A stretch of DNA of 64,000 bases from positions 4,955,001-5,019,000 of the forward strand of contig NZ_CP136920.1 in NCBI RefSeq assembly GCF_033100135.1, given 5' to 3'. Both the position numbers and the translations under genes were made by a program. The stretch is from Rubellicoccus peritrichatus. Its GTDB lineage: Bacteria > Verrucomicrobiota > Verrucomicrobiia > Opitutales > Cerasicoccaceae. The notes beneath the pieces were generated by a model that was given only the letters and a program-made list of their open reading frames with translations, did no database searches and was not told where the DNA came from. This document shows positions 27,171 to 35,966 of the stretch, piece after piece; the first letter of the stretch is position 1, and every line of letters starts with the position of its first letter.

Positions 27171-27746
27171 TCAAACTTGCTCTTTTAAATAGCCTTCGAG
27201 CAAGAACAGTGCATTCACGGCAATCGTGTGGCTGATTTCGCCTCGGCGCGCCATCGCAATGGCCTCTTCCGGTTGGACGAGTTTTACGGTCAACTCTTCG
27301 TTTTGATCGAGACTTTGGCTGGTTACCAACTCACAGTTTTCAATCAGGACAAAGTGAGTGCGGTTTTCTTGGAGAGCCGGGTTCGGATAACTGAAACCCA
27401 AAACCTTGCCCGTATCACCAACGTATCCGGTTTCCTCAACCAGCTCGCGAGCGGCAGCATCTGCCGGGCTCTTGTCATGTGGGTCCATGACCCCTCCAGG
27501 GACTTCCCAGGACAACTGGCGACTCCCAAAGCGATACTGATTCACCAAAATGATTTCGCCGGATCTGGTTAGCGGAATCGCCTGCACCCAGTCGGGAGCA
27601 CGCATGATATAAAAAGTCCCCTCCCTGCCATCAATCGGATGTCTGGCCTGTTGTTCGAAAACCCGATAGACTTTACAGTCGGCAACTTGCCGCTCTGAGA
27701 GAATTTCCCAGGCGGCTGGTTTTGGCTCATCAGAAGGATTACTCAC
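27171..27746 (-). CDS. NUDIX hydrolase (ADP-ribose pyrophosphatase-like)
   Basis: About 191 residues. GTG at 27746 overlaps the stop of the upstream LysM gene (GTGAGTAA) and fits the family length; a longer upstream frame is shadow of the LysM gene. The Nudix box is seen around GGVMDPHDKSPADAAARELVEETGY, with the essential R-E-L-x-E-E-x-G. The first half is two residues longer than usual and has Lys where Glu is common. QAIPLTRSGEIILVNQYRFG before it is typical of ADP-sugar pyrophosphatases, which clear ADP-ribose or nucleotide sugars. ENCELVTSQSLDQNEELTV fits the conserved late Glu. Confidence 0.85.
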   Translation of the reverse strand: MSNPSDEPKPAAWEILSERQVADCKVYRVFEQQARHPIDGREGTFYIMRAPDWVQAIPLTRSGEIILVNQYRFGSRQLSWEVPGGVMDPHDKSPADAAARELVEETGYVGDTGKVLGFSYPNPALQENRTHFVLIENCELVTSQSLDQNEELTVKLVQPEEAIAMARRGEISHTIAVNALFLLEGYLKEQV

Positions 27747-28428
27747 GTGAATGACTACTGTGAGGAATTTTGATTCGCTGTCCAACCTGCAAACGGCGAG
27801 GATCAGCGTCCGGGTTGGCTGCAAGTATTTCGTCGACCGAGACCTGGTACTTCTTTGAAAGCTTTGCGAAGGTATCACCGCCGGAGATGACATGCTCACG
27901 ATGCTTGGCGATGGAAGAACCATTCGGCAGGACTGCAGTTGCGCTGCTTTGTTCCGATTCTTCTGCTGCCACAACATCCTGTGGAGGCAGAGACGCACGA
28001 GCAGGCGCTCTCGCCACGACTGCCGACTGCATTTTCTCAGCAATCTCGTTCACCTTGGCGGCAGTGGCCGTAATTTGCTGGCGTGACGAATTGATTTCCT
28101 GGCCGACTTGATTGAGCGCGGATTGGGTCTGGCTCGCCATAACCCGTATCTTCTGGTCCTGGTCGGAAAAACTGGATTGGAGCTTGGCTAATTGCTGCTC
28201 AAGACCATTCAAACGCAACTCGAGGGCTGTGGTCTGCTCTGTAGCCTCCTCCAGCGCAGACTGAGTCGCCTCCGATTTGCCGGAACCAGACATGGTGAGG
28301 AACAAAGCGACGCCTCCCAAAACAACACCAAGCAAGGCAATTGCTATTGGAATAAAAATCGCGGAGCCAGTGGATGGGCTAGCAGAACTCGCTTCTGATT
28401 GAAATGGATTATCGGTTTCGTCTGACAT
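27739..28428 (-). CDS. Membrane-anchored LysM-domain protein with coiled coil
   Basis: 229 residues in three parts. A short cytoplasmic N-terminus leads into one membrane helix (about 22-46, IFIPIAIALLGVVLGGVALFL). A long helical coiled-coil segment (about 55-145) is rich in Gln, Glu and Ala. A C-terminal LysM domain (about 178-224) has HVISGGDTFAKLSKKYQVSVDEILAANP and a final GQRIKIP. LysM domains bind peptidoglycan, so it probably links the inner membrane to the cell wall. It is translationally coupled to the NUDIX gene. Confidence 0.88.
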   Translation of the reverse strand: MSDETDNPFQSEASSASPSTGSAIFIPIAIALLGVVLGGVALFLTMSGSGKSEATQSALEEATEQTTALELRLNGLEQQLAKLQSSFSDQDQKIRVMASQTQSALNQVGQEINSSRQQITATAAKVNEIAEKMQSAVVARAPARASLPPQDVVAAEESEQSSATAVLPNGSSIAKHREHVISGGDTFAKLSKKYQVSVDEILAANPDADPRRLQVGQRIKIPHSSHSRE

Positions 28429-28719
28429 TGCTAAAAAAGGCAGGATAAAGACCCTAAGCTCTTTGGCGCAAGCAGCTTATTATGCCGAACTGCCAATCTG
28501 CTTTGAGATCATATCGTCTCAGAAATATGTCGATTCCGCACCATCCAACATGCATGTCGCACCACCGGACGCGCACGAAAGAAGCATCGAATGCGCGGGA
28601 ATTCCGTCTTTCACGCAGATTCATCAGAAAAGACTGGCAGAAACGTAGTCTTTCCAAGCATCATTTACGTTCAATCCGCCTGCAAGCGCGGTTAAGCATC
28701 ATCATATTTCAGATATCAC

Positions 28720-29454
28720 ATGAGTAGTGACGTATATTTTGTATTGGGTAGCTCAGGCTCCGGAAGACGCGAAGTTGTTGTAGACCTCATCGAGGGAGGT
28801 TTCGATGCAGGCGATAACATCACCGTCGCCGTAGCGAATTCAGAAAAAATTTCGCCGATGGATGAGCAGCTATCGGCCCGTCAACATACCGAAGTCGTAA
28901 GTTACGACTATCCAGCTGACGTCCAGATTGCAGACGATAGCACCCTTTTCCTGATTGCCAGGGGCGACACCGAACCTGGTGATGAAATTGAAACTTTTCA
29001 AAGCTGGTTGAAACAAAGCGGCGCAAACCTCTGCCGGATTCTTATGGTAACCGATTGCAGCCTGGCCGAACGCGAACCCAAGCTGGAACCCTGGTTCGAT
29101 TGTTGCATTCATTTTTCAGATGTCGTTCTACTGAATCGCCGCGAGACAGTCTCCCCCAAATGGATGCGTGCATTTGAGAAGCGCTATACCAGCATGCATC
29201 TACCTTGCCTGTTCGAGCTGGTTAAAAAAGGACGCGTCGCCAATCCAGCCCAGGTGCTGGACCCACTGGCCAGACGCTATTCCCTACTCTTCGACGATAT
29301 TGATGCAGTCGATCAAATGGATTTCGATCCCAATAACTTACCAGAGGAAACCATCGATCTAGTCGCCCCAGCAGATCCCTGGCTTGAACGTCTGCCATCT
29401 GGTCAACGCGCAAAACCTGTGCCCGATATTCGCGAGTATCTGGCGAAGGATTGA
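28720..29454 (+). CDS. Uncharacterised P-loop-like protein (possibly CobW/G3E-related)
   Basis: 244 residues, no signal peptide. The N-terminus YFVLGSSGSGRREVVVDLIEGG has the strand-loop-helix spacing of a Walker A site, but Arg-Arg replaces the usual Lys-Ser/Thr. Later FDCCIHFSDVVLLNRRETVSPKW resembles the base-recognition strand of COG0523/CobW GTPases (normally Asn-Lys-x-Asp), here Asn-Arg-Arg-Glu. The C-terminal third has no similarity I recognise. The altered Walker Lys and NKxD suggest nucleotide binding may be lost or changed. Transcribed alone, divergent from the LysM gene. Confidence 0.6.
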   Translation: MSSDVYFVLGSSGSGRREVVVDLIEGGFDAGDNITVAVANSEKISPMDEQLSARQHTEVVSYDYPADVQIADDSTLFLIARGDTEPGDEIETFQSWLKQSGANLCRILMVTDCSLAEREPKLEPWFDCCIHFSDVVLLNRRETVSPKWMRAFEKRYTSMHLPCLFELVKKGRVANPAQVLDPLARRYSLLFDDIDAVDQMDFDPNNLPEETIDLVAPADPWLERLPSGQRAKPVPDIREYLAKD

Positions 29455-29470
29455 GCGAGGAGAATGCCCT

Positions 29471-29614
29471 TTAACCGCAAAGCACTCAGAGAGCGCAGAG
29501 AAGAAGTTCTGTGCCTTGTAGGACTTCGTGGTGAAAATCAGTAGTTTAGAGGAAAATTATTTTGGTCATTACCCCAATATAAAACTCTGCGTTCTTTGCG
29601 TGCTCTGCGGTTAA
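29471..29614. repeat. Inverted pair of an interspersed 30-bp repeat
   Basis: The left arm at 29471-29500 (TTAACCGCAAAGCACTCAGA...) and the right arm at 29585-29614 are inverted copies matching at 26 of 30 positions. The spacer also holds a related piece (CCTTGTAGGACTTCGTGGTGAAAA). A third, single copy lies at 34537-34566. Such 'CTCTGCG...GCGGTTAA' repeats are scattered in intergenic DNA of several bacterial groups; here the pair could fold into a large hairpin between two convergent genes. Confidence 0.7.
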
Positions 29615-29641
29615 TCTAAATCCTGAGATGAAATGACACCT

Positions 29642-31768
29642 TCACTTTAACTCATTCATCAGGAAAGTATACACCAGCGCTTCGACGAAAGCCCTTTGTT
29701 CATTATTGGCAGCGCCACCATGGCCGCCTTCGATGTTCTCATAATAGATTACGTCGTGGCCCTGATCTTTCATTTTTGCAACCATCTTCCGGGCGTGTCC
29801 GGGATGAACGCGATCATCACGAGTAGACGTAGTAAAAAGCACACGAGGGTATTCCGCATCCTTCTCAACTAAATGATAAGGAGAGTAGCGTTGGATGTAT
29901 TCCCACTCATCGGGATTATCCGGATCACCGTATTCTCCGACCCAGCTTGCACCCGCCAACAGCTTGTTGAAGCGTTTCATATCGAGGAGAGGAACACCGC
30001 AAATGATCGCTTTAAAAAGATCAGGCCTTTGAACCAGCATATTGCCAACGAGCAGGCCGCCATTGGAACCACCTCTGATTCCAAGGTGCTCCGGCGAGGT
30101 TACTTTCCGCTCAATTAAATCCTCCGCCACGGCAATAAAATCATCATAGGAACGCTGGCGATTTTCTTTCAATGCAGCTTGATGCCACTTGGGACCAAAC
30201 TCGCCTCCGCCTCGAATGTTTGCCATCACAAAGACACCCTCCTGCTCCAGCCAGCCAGAGCCAACGATGGCGCTATAATTGGGGAGCATTGGAATTTCAA
30301 AGCCACCATAACCATAGAGCAGCGTTGGATCTTTGCCATCGTGCTTCATCCCTTCACGACTGACCTGAAAGTACGGCACGCGGGTGCCATCTTTGGAGAG
30401 CACTTCGAATTGCTCGACGATCAATCCTTCCGTATCAAAAAAGTCCGGCAAAGATTTCACCTTTTCCGGGAGGCCCTTGCCGACTGTTCCATAATACAAG
30501 CTGGAAGGTGTGATGAAGTCTGAAATGAGCAACCAGTAATCATCTGAGTCATGCCAGTCGACACTCCAGATATCTGCCTTCTTGACATCTGGGATTTCAA
30601 CTGCCTGTCGTTCCCAGCCATCTTTCGTTTTCCTCAGGCGATAGATTTTGTTTTTAACATTCTCGAGGACATTTAAAAGCAGCCAGTTCTTTGTCCCGCT
30701 CTTTGAATCCAAAGAACTTCGCTCAGTCGGCGTAAAAAGTAAGTCCATATCCCGGTTACCTTCGAGATAGGCATCAAAGTCACAGGCCAGGAGCGCACCT
30801 GCCGGATAAGTCTTTCCATCCACTTTCCAATCCGAACGCAAGGTTAGCAGAATCTGATCCCGAAAAGTGTCCACTTCGGCGTCATCTGGTTTCTCAATCT
30901 TCACCCACTTGTCGCCACGCCGGACCAGCACTTCGTTCGTCCAAAAGGTCACTGAACGACTAAGGAATTCGTAAGGATACTCGGTATCATGCTGGACGTG
31001 AACGCCTGCGCTGACATCTTCCTTTTTCCCTTCGAAAATCGTTTTTGCATCAGCCAAATCCGTCCCGCGCTTCCAGGACTTTATGATGCGGGGATAGCCG
31101 GAATCGGTCAGTGACCCTTCACCGAAATCCGTGCCGACGTACAAAGTATCTTTATCTTTCCAGGCAATATCACTCTTGGCTTCGGGCAGGTGAAAACCGC
31201 CATCGATAAATTTCTTCTCCTTGAGACTGAATTCGCGAATGACTGACGCATCAGCCCCTCCCCTCGACAGTCGAAGTAAACTGCGATCATAATCCGGATA
31301 CAGTGGCGTGAAGCCCTGCCACACCCAGTTTTCATTCTCCTCTTTGGCCAGCAAATCAAGATCGAGGACCGTTTCCCACTCAGGGTCATCTTTTCGGAAC
31401 TCCTTGAATGTGGTCCGCCTCAAGATTCCCTTGGGGTTGGCCTCGTCCTGCCAAAAATTATAAAAGTAATCGCCATACTTCCTGACATACGGAATCCGCT
31501 CATGCGAATCGAGGATCGTCAGAAATCGCTCTTCAAGCGGCTCAAAGGTTTTCGATGCCTTCAGCTCGGACGTGCTCTCGTCATTCTGCTCACGCGCCCA
31601 ATCAAGTGCCTGTTCGCCTGTGACATCCTCCAGCCATAGATATTTGTCTTCTGTCTCCATTTTCTTTGCGGCGTAAATTGAACTACCATCGAGAGAGAAT
31701 AAACCAGCAAATAGAACCAATTGCAGCCCAATGGCAGGAAGAAATAATGAATGCACTGTTGATAACAT
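29642..31768 (-). CDS. Prolyl oligopeptidase family serine peptidase (S9A), secreted
   Basis: About 708 residues. ATG at 31768 gives a signal-like start (MLSTVHSLFLPAIGLQLVLF); a TTG two codons upstream is less likely. The first 420 residues form the beta-propeller that gates access (opening DKYLWLEDVTGEQAL, the family start). The catalytic hydrolase domain has Ser in IRGGSNGGLL (about residue 568), Asp in TSTRDDRVHP and His in EGGHGG, all present. It cleaves short peptides after proline and probably acts in the periplasm. No operon partner is seen. Confidence 0.93.
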   Translation of the reverse strand: MLSTVHSLFLPAIGLQLVLFAGLFSLDGSSIYAAKKMETEDKYLWLEDVTGEQALDWAREQNDESTSELKASKTFEPLEERFLTILDSHERIPYVRKYGDYFYNFWQDEANPKGILRRTTFKEFRKDDPEWETVLDLDLLAKEENENWVWQGFTPLYPDYDRSLLRLSRGGADASVIREFSLKEKKFIDGGFHLPEAKSDIAWKDKDTLYVGTDFGEGSLTDSGYPRIIKSWKRGTDLADAKTIFEGKKEDVSAGVHVQHDTEYPYEFLSRSVTFWTNEVLVRRGDKWVKIEKPDDAEVDTFRDQILLTLRSDWKVDGKTYPAGALLACDFDAYLEGNRDMDLLFTPTERSSLDSKSGTKNWLLLNVLENVKNKIYRLRKTKDGWERQAVEIPDVKKADIWSVDWHDSDDYWLLISDFITPSSLYYGTVGKGLPEKVKSLPDFFDTEGLIVEQFEVLSKDGTRVPYFQVSREGMKHDGKDPTLLYGYGGFEIPMLPNYSAIVGSGWLEQEGVFVMANIRGGGEFGPKWHQAALKENRQRSYDDFIAVAEDLIERKVTSPEHLGIRGGSNGGLLVGNMLVQRPDLFKAIICGVPLLDMKRFNKLLAGASWVGEYGDPDNPDEWEYIQRYSPYHLVEKDAEYPRVLFTTSTRDDRVHPGHARKMVAKMKDQGHDVIYYENIEGGHGGAANNEQRAFVEALVYTFLMNELK

Positions 31769-31939
31769 TATCAAGTAGACTACGGACTCGATCAGATAAT
31801 TCGCAATCTCGCTTTATACCATTCAATCATCCGAAATCATGGAAACATTTAGCAGGTAGAAGGCTTAATTTCGCCTTGCACAAGCACTCACTTCGTTTTC
31901 TAAAGTAACTTCTCAAAACTACTAAAACACCATACTACT

Positions 31940-32521
31940 ATGACAATGAAAACTGTATTCCTGGCAGCAGTGATGGCTGCATCACTCATGCCCTCAATAG
32001 CCCACGCAGCTGTTACAGTCACAATCAGCGGAGGCTCTGGCAGCCCACTAAGCATTACTACGACAGAAGATATCACTTTCACTGGGGTTACACCTGGTTT
32101 AACAGGTTATGGGTTTTTCCTCGCTGATGCAGCCGCCGGCAACACGATACTATCATCATCCAATCATACAGGTACAATGGATTGGAATAGTACAGGTAAC
32201 ATATCTGGTATTGGTGGAATGGGTACCTTCCCGCTTGGTTTTATTCAAGTTACGGATTTATTTATATTTTGGAGTGAAACAGGGGGCAATCAACCAGTAT
32301 CTACAGCCACAATGACGCTGACCGCAGGCACTCGAACCAGCACAGCAAACGTCAATTCCAATGTCATAAATGGGACTGCCAGCTATGAGATCTTCATGTA
32401 TGCTACAAGTATTGAAGGTAATGCCGGCACACAAGTCCCGGAGCCTTCGACCTATGCCGCCTTGGGCGGATTGGCCATGCTGGCGTTCACACTTTACTTT
32501 AGATATAAGAACATCGCCTGA
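31940..32521 (+). CDS. PEP-CTERM sorting-domain secreted protein
   Basis: 193 residues. A signal peptide (MTMKTVFLAAVMAASLMPSIAHA) precedes a Thr/Ser/Gly-rich beta-type mature region with no family I can name. The C-terminal anchor is VPEPSTYAALGG, then a hydrophobic helix (LAMLAFTLYF) and a basic tail RYKN, the tripartite signal read by an exosortase. Such proteins are placed on the cell surface or in the polysaccharide matrix. No exosortase is encoded in this window. Confidence 0.88.
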   Translation: MTMKTVFLAAVMAASLMPSIAHAAVTVTISGGSGSPLSITTTEDITFTGVTPGLTGYGFFLADAAAGNTILSSSNHTGTMDWNSTGNISGIGGMGTFPLGFIQVTDLFIFWSETGGNQPVSTATMTLTAGTRTSTANVNSNVINGTASYEIFMYATSIEGNAGTQVPEPSTYAALGGLAMLAFTLYFRYKNIA

Positions 32522-32842
32522 GAGTCGGAATCATCCAATCAAAGCCACTCCGTTACTTTAGTGTTTTTTTACATCTGAGGTTTATTCATTTCTTTCCGGT
32601 GCCCTTAAACTAGAGTATGATGCTCTAGTTCGAGCTAAGGAGAGCTCTGCATAAACTCATTTTCCGTGAAAAAACCGCTTGCCAAGCTCCCTGAGCCGTC
32701 TATCTTTCTCGCCTTTTTGCAGGTTTTCGGTGTCCCGACTCCGTAGACCCAAAGTAGATAAATAGAATCCAAACAATCCAAGATCCAAGGTTTGCCGCCC
32801 ATTTTTTCGGGAGGGTGCGTGAATACGGAGCCCAATAGTATA
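32522..32842 (+). promoter_or_regulatory. Intergenic and leader region before rpsB
   Basis: This 321-bp region holds no gene. A perfect 8-bp inverted repeat, AACTAGAG (32608-32615) and CTCTAGTT (32623-32630) with a 7-nt loop, has no T-tract after it. It could be an operator or the base of an mRNA leader structure. rpsB leaders in other bacteria bind S2 for feedback control; I cannot match this one to a known leader motif. Confidence 0.35.
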
Positions 32843-33769
32843 ATGAATATCACAGTAAAAGACCTACTCGACGCAGGTGTCCACTTCGGCCACCAGACGC
32901 GCCGCTGGAATCCGAAGTCCAAGCCATACGTTTATGACCACAGGCATGGCATTTCGATCATCAACCTGGAGAAGACCTATGCACTTCTCGAAAAAGCAGC
33001 AAATTTTGCTGAAGAAACCGTAGCATCGGGCAAGGACATTCTTTTTGTCGGCACGAAGCGTCAGGCACAGGAAATCCTCCGCGAAGCCGCCACAACGGTT
33101 AACATGCCGTTCTGCGTCAGCCGCTGGCTCGGTGGTGCTTTGACCAATTTCCAGACTGTTGAGCGCAGCCTTGGAAAGTACAAGCGTTACCTTGCGATGG
33201 AAGCCGATGGATCCCTCCAAAAGCTACCAGGTAAGGAAATTGCAGCAATCCGCCGTGAAATGTCACGTATGCACCGCAATTTCGAGGGTATGATCGATTT
33301 GAAAAAGCGCCCTGCTGTGCTTCTCGTAATTGACACCCGCACTGAGGAAATCGCAGTTGCTGAGGCACGCCGCCTCAAGATCCCGGTTATCGCTCTGGTT
33401 GACACCAATTCTGACCCGAGTCTCGTCGACTATCCAATCCCTGGTAATGACGATGCAGCCAAGGCAATCCGCCTAGTGGTGGAAGTTCTCCTCGAGTCCA
33501 TCCAAAACGGTCTGGCTCGCCGCGCAGAACCAATTGCCCAGCAAAAGGATATCTCGAACTTCGTCCGTCAGGACTTCGTTGAAAGCGAAGCTGAAGTAAC
33601 AATTTCACCTGACATCCTTGCTGAGCAGGAACAAGCCGAGAAAACTCGCGCTGCAGAGCGTGCTGCTGAAGCAGAATCACAAGCAGAGGAAGCTCCGGCA
33701 ACACCTGCCGAAGAAGCAGCTCCAACTGAAGCCGAAGCACCAGCTGCAGAAGCAACCAAGGAAAGCTAA
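32843..33769 (+). CDS. rpsB: 30S ribosomal protein S2
   Basis: 308 residues from ATG 32843 ([30 protein letters not shown]), the conserved start; an upstream in-frame start is not needed. The core (1-235) has [45 protein letters not shown] and [22 protein letters not shown]. The last 70 residues are an Ala/Glu-rich low-complexity tail absent from E. coli S2, as seen in several Verrucomicrobia-like proteins. It is in the classic rpsB-tsf order. Confidence 0.97.
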   Translation: MNITVKDLLDAGVHFGHQTRRWNPKSKPYVYDHRHGISIINLEKTYALLEKAANFAEETVASGKDILFVGTKRQAQEILREAATTVNMPFCVSRWLGGALTNFQTVERSLGKYKRYLAMEADGSLQKLPGKEIAAIRREMSRMHRNFEGMIDLKKRPAVLLVIDTRTEEIAVAEARRLKIPVIALVDTNSDPSLVDYPIPGNDDAAKAIRLVVEVLLESIQNGLARRAEPIAQQKDISNFVRQDFVESEAEVTISPDILAEQEQAEKTRAAERAAEAESQAEEAPATPAEEAAPTEAEAPAAEATKES

Positions 33770-33815
33770 ATCCTATTTAACTCCATAGAATCCTACACAC
33801 TTACCGAATAACATC

Positions 33816-34406
33816 ATGGCAAACATCACCGCAAGCATGGTCAATGCTCTCCGTCAGCGCACTGGCCTCGGGCTCATGGACTGTAAAAAAGCGCTCGTCG
33901 AATCAAACGGCGACGAAGATAACGCGATCGACATCCTCAAGAAAAAGGGAGCGATTAAGGCAGCCAAGAAGGCTGATCGCGAAGCAGCTGAAGGCATCAT
34001 CGAATCTTACATCCACATGGGTGGCAAAGTCGGTGTTATGCTGGAACTCAATTGCGAATCCGACTTCGTAGCCAAGAACGACGCTTTCAAGGACCTGGCA
34101 CGGGACATCTGCATGCACATCGCAGCAGCCAGCCCCATTGCAGTAAGTCGTGAGGAAGTGTCAGAGGATATCATCGCAAAAGAGCGCGAAGTTGCTGAAG
34201 CTCAGGCAGAAGGCAAACCTCCTGCAGCAATCGAGAAGATTGTTGAAGGCAAGATTAACAAATTCCTCTCAACAGTATGCCTCGTCGATCAAGCATTCGT
34301 TAAAAACACGGACCAGACGGTTGGTGAGCTTATCACAGAGAGCATTCAGAAAATTGGTGAGAACATTAAGATCAAGCGCTTCGCCCGTTTCTCAATTGGC
34401 GAGTAA
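33816..34406 (+). CDS. tsf: Elongation factor Ts
   Basis: 196 residues, the short EF-Ts form (as in Thermus) rather than the 280-residue E. coli type. The N-terminal UBA-like part has LRQRTGLGLMDCKKALVESNGD. The exchange region GVMLELNCESDFVAKNDAF contains the Asp-Phe that inserts into EF-Tu to expel GDP. It lies 46 bp after rpsB and is probably cotranscribed with it, ended by the terminator at 34433. Confidence 0.97.
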   Translation: MANITASMVNALRQRTGLGLMDCKKALVESNGDEDNAIDILKKKGAIKAAKKADREAAEGIIESYIHMGGKVGVMLELNCESDFVAKNDAFKDLARDICMHIAAASPIAVSREEVSEDIIAKEREVAEAQAEGKPPAAIEKIVEGKINKFLSTVCLVDQAFVKNTDQTVGELITESIQKIGENIKIKRFARFSIGE

Positions 34407-34432
34407 TTGAGATTAAATACTTTTCGACAAAG

Positions 34433-34461
34433 GCGTGCCTTTCTTTGGGGCACGCTTTTTT
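34433..34461 (+). terminator. Rho-independent terminator of rpsB-tsf
   Basis: The perfect 7-bp stem GCGTGCC/GGCACGC (34433-34439 and 34449-34455) is followed by T6 (34456-34461). It begins 26 bases after the tsf stop. Confidence 0.92.
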
Positions 34462-34536
34462 GTTATTTGAACAACGGTACTGAGGCATTTTATTATTACT
34501 CTGAATGCGCTTTATAAAATTAATGCGCATATTCTT

Positions 34537-34566
34537 CTCTGTGTTCTCTGCGCACTCAGCGGTTAA
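34537..34566 (-). repeat. Third copy of the interspersed 30-bp repeat
   Basis: CTCTGTGTTCTCTGCGCACT... matches the right arm of the 29471-29614 pair at about 25 of 30 positions, in the same orientation, and also ends in GCGGTTAA. A separate short inverted repeat, ATGCGC/GCGCAT (34505-34510 and 34525-34530), lies just upstream. The rest of 34462-34698 shows no gene. Confidence 0.65.
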
Positions 34567-34698
34567 TCCTCAAGCTGACAGCGACAACTAAAAAAGAAAA
34601 CAGCCAGGTTCAGTTTGAGCTTCTATTGTTGGAAGACTTTAGCTTATCTGAAATAAAGCAATCGAATCGCCTCTCAACTACTCAGAAACAATAGCATT

Positions 34699-35481
34699 AT
34701 GCCTGAAACAACTTCATTCACCGCAAGCCTGAAAAACGGTACGACCGCACCAAGCCCTACCGTTACGCCCTACATACCTGAGAAACCAGGTTTTGGAGGG
34801 ATCAGTCTGATCATTTTTCCTGGTGGTGGTTATGGCAAGCTGGCTGACCATGAAGGGCATGGACTGGCAGAGTTTTTCTGCGCCGAAGGAATCGCATGTT
34901 TTGTCGTCGAGTATCGACTCGGCGTCGATGGTTTTCACCACCCTGCCATGATTGAAGATGCCTATGCCGCTATCGCTACGGTGCGGGCAAGCGCTCGTGA
35001 GTTTGGTATCGATCCACGGCGCATTGGCGTTATTGGGTCATCTGCAGGCGGACATCTCGCGGCTCACGCATCAGTCGCATGGGATACTTACGAGAGTGAC
35101 GTCTCACTCCGCCCCGACTTTACTATCCTATGCTACCCTGTGGTCTACATGGATGGAGACTTCTGTCATGAGGGCACACGAACCAACTTATTAGGAGAGA
35201 ATCCATCGGATGAGCAGCTCTCAGCTACCTCAGTTGTTGAGCATGTCAACGACAAGGCGCCTCCTACATTTATCTGGCATACCGTCGGCGATGAGGCAGT
35301 AGCAGTCGAGAACAGTATCGGCTATGCAACAGCGCTTCGTGTCAATGGAGTCCCATTTGAGATGCACATCTATCAGCGTGGTGGCCATGGTCTCAGCAGA
35401 AAAACCGAACTTGCCTGGACAACTGACCTTTTCCGTTGGCTTCGCGAATTCGCAGACGGACGTCTGATGCTGGCAAAGTAG
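34699..35481 (+). CDS. Alpha/beta-hydrolase esterase (BD-FAE / acetyl-esterase-like)
   Basis: 260 residues, no signal peptide, so cytoplasmic. The oxyanion segment is IIFPGGGYGKLADHEG, the nucleophile elbow IGSSAGGHLAAHAS (Ser at about 115), the acid in HTVGDEAV, and the catalytic His in RGGHGLS. The pattern is that of small carbohydrate-ester or acetyl esterases (BD-FAE/xylan acetylesterase group). The substrate may be acetylated oligosaccharides, but it stands alone, away from the polysaccharide locus. Confidence 0.83.
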   Translation: MPETTSFTASLKNGTTAPSPTVTPYIPEKPGFGGISLIIFPGGGYGKLADHEGHGLAEFFCAEGIACFVVEYRLGVDGFHHPAMIEDAYAAIATVRASAREFGIDPRRIGVIGSSAGGHLAAHASVAWDTYESDVSLRPDFTILCYPVVYMDGDFCHEGTRTNLLGENPSDEQLSATSVVEHVNDKAPPTFIWHTVGDEAVAVENSIGYATALRVNGVPFEMHIYQRGGHGLSRKTELAWTTDLFRWLREFADGRLMLAK

Positions 35482-35502
35482 AGTCTAATGTAAATCAGTC
35501 GG

Positions 35503-35916
35503 CTAATAATCCTGCCGCCCGCGCATAGCTTTGGTTTGGCTGCGTTTTTTCTTTGAGTCCAGACGGCGCTTTTGAGAACCCTTGGTTGGTTTGGTTGGAC
35601 GGCGTTTTTTCTGTGTCGCAGTGGCGACAAGTATCATTTGCTTAAGCCGAAGCAAGGCGGCTTCCTTATTCTTTTCCTGGGAACGATACTCCTGCGATTT
35701 AATAATCACCACGCCCTCTGCCGTGAGGCGATGATCATTTAAACGCAATAAACGCTCCTTATAAAAATGTGGTAGCGAAGATGCTTTCACATCAAAAAAA
35801 AGGTGTATCGCCGTCGAAACCTTGTTCACATTCTGACCACCCGCACCCTGCGAGCGAATAGCTTGCAGAATGATCTCCTCTTCAGGGATGCTAACACTGG
35901 ACGAAAGGCGAATCAT
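35503..35916 (-). CDS. arfB: Peptidyl-tRNA hydrolase ArfB (stalled-ribosome rescue)
   Basis: 137 residues. The catalytic GGQ motif is in RSQGAGGQNVNKVSTAIHL (about 22-40), and the release-factor domain continues to about residue 100. The C-terminal tail from about 100 is strongly basic (KKRRPTKPTKGSQKRR), the part that enters the empty mRNA channel of a stalled ribosome. Length and order match E. coli ArfB (YaeJ), which frees peptides from ribosomes on mRNAs lacking a stop codon. Confidence 0.94.
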   Translation of the reverse strand: MIRLSSSVSIPEEEIILQAIRSQGAGGQNVNKVSTAIHLFFDVKASSLPHFYKERLLRLNDHRLTAEGVVIIKSQEYRSQEKNKEAALLRLKQMILVATATQKKRRPTKPTKGSQKRRLDSKKKRSQTKAMRGRQDY

Positions 35917-35966
35917 AATCAGATTTCAAATCCAACCACACGCGGACCTATTTGTCGCCTCATAAA

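Noticed and set aside
33387-33755. 122-codon minus-strand ORF rich in Leu and Gln
   Set aside because: Shadow of the repetitive Ala/Glu-rich tail of rpsB.
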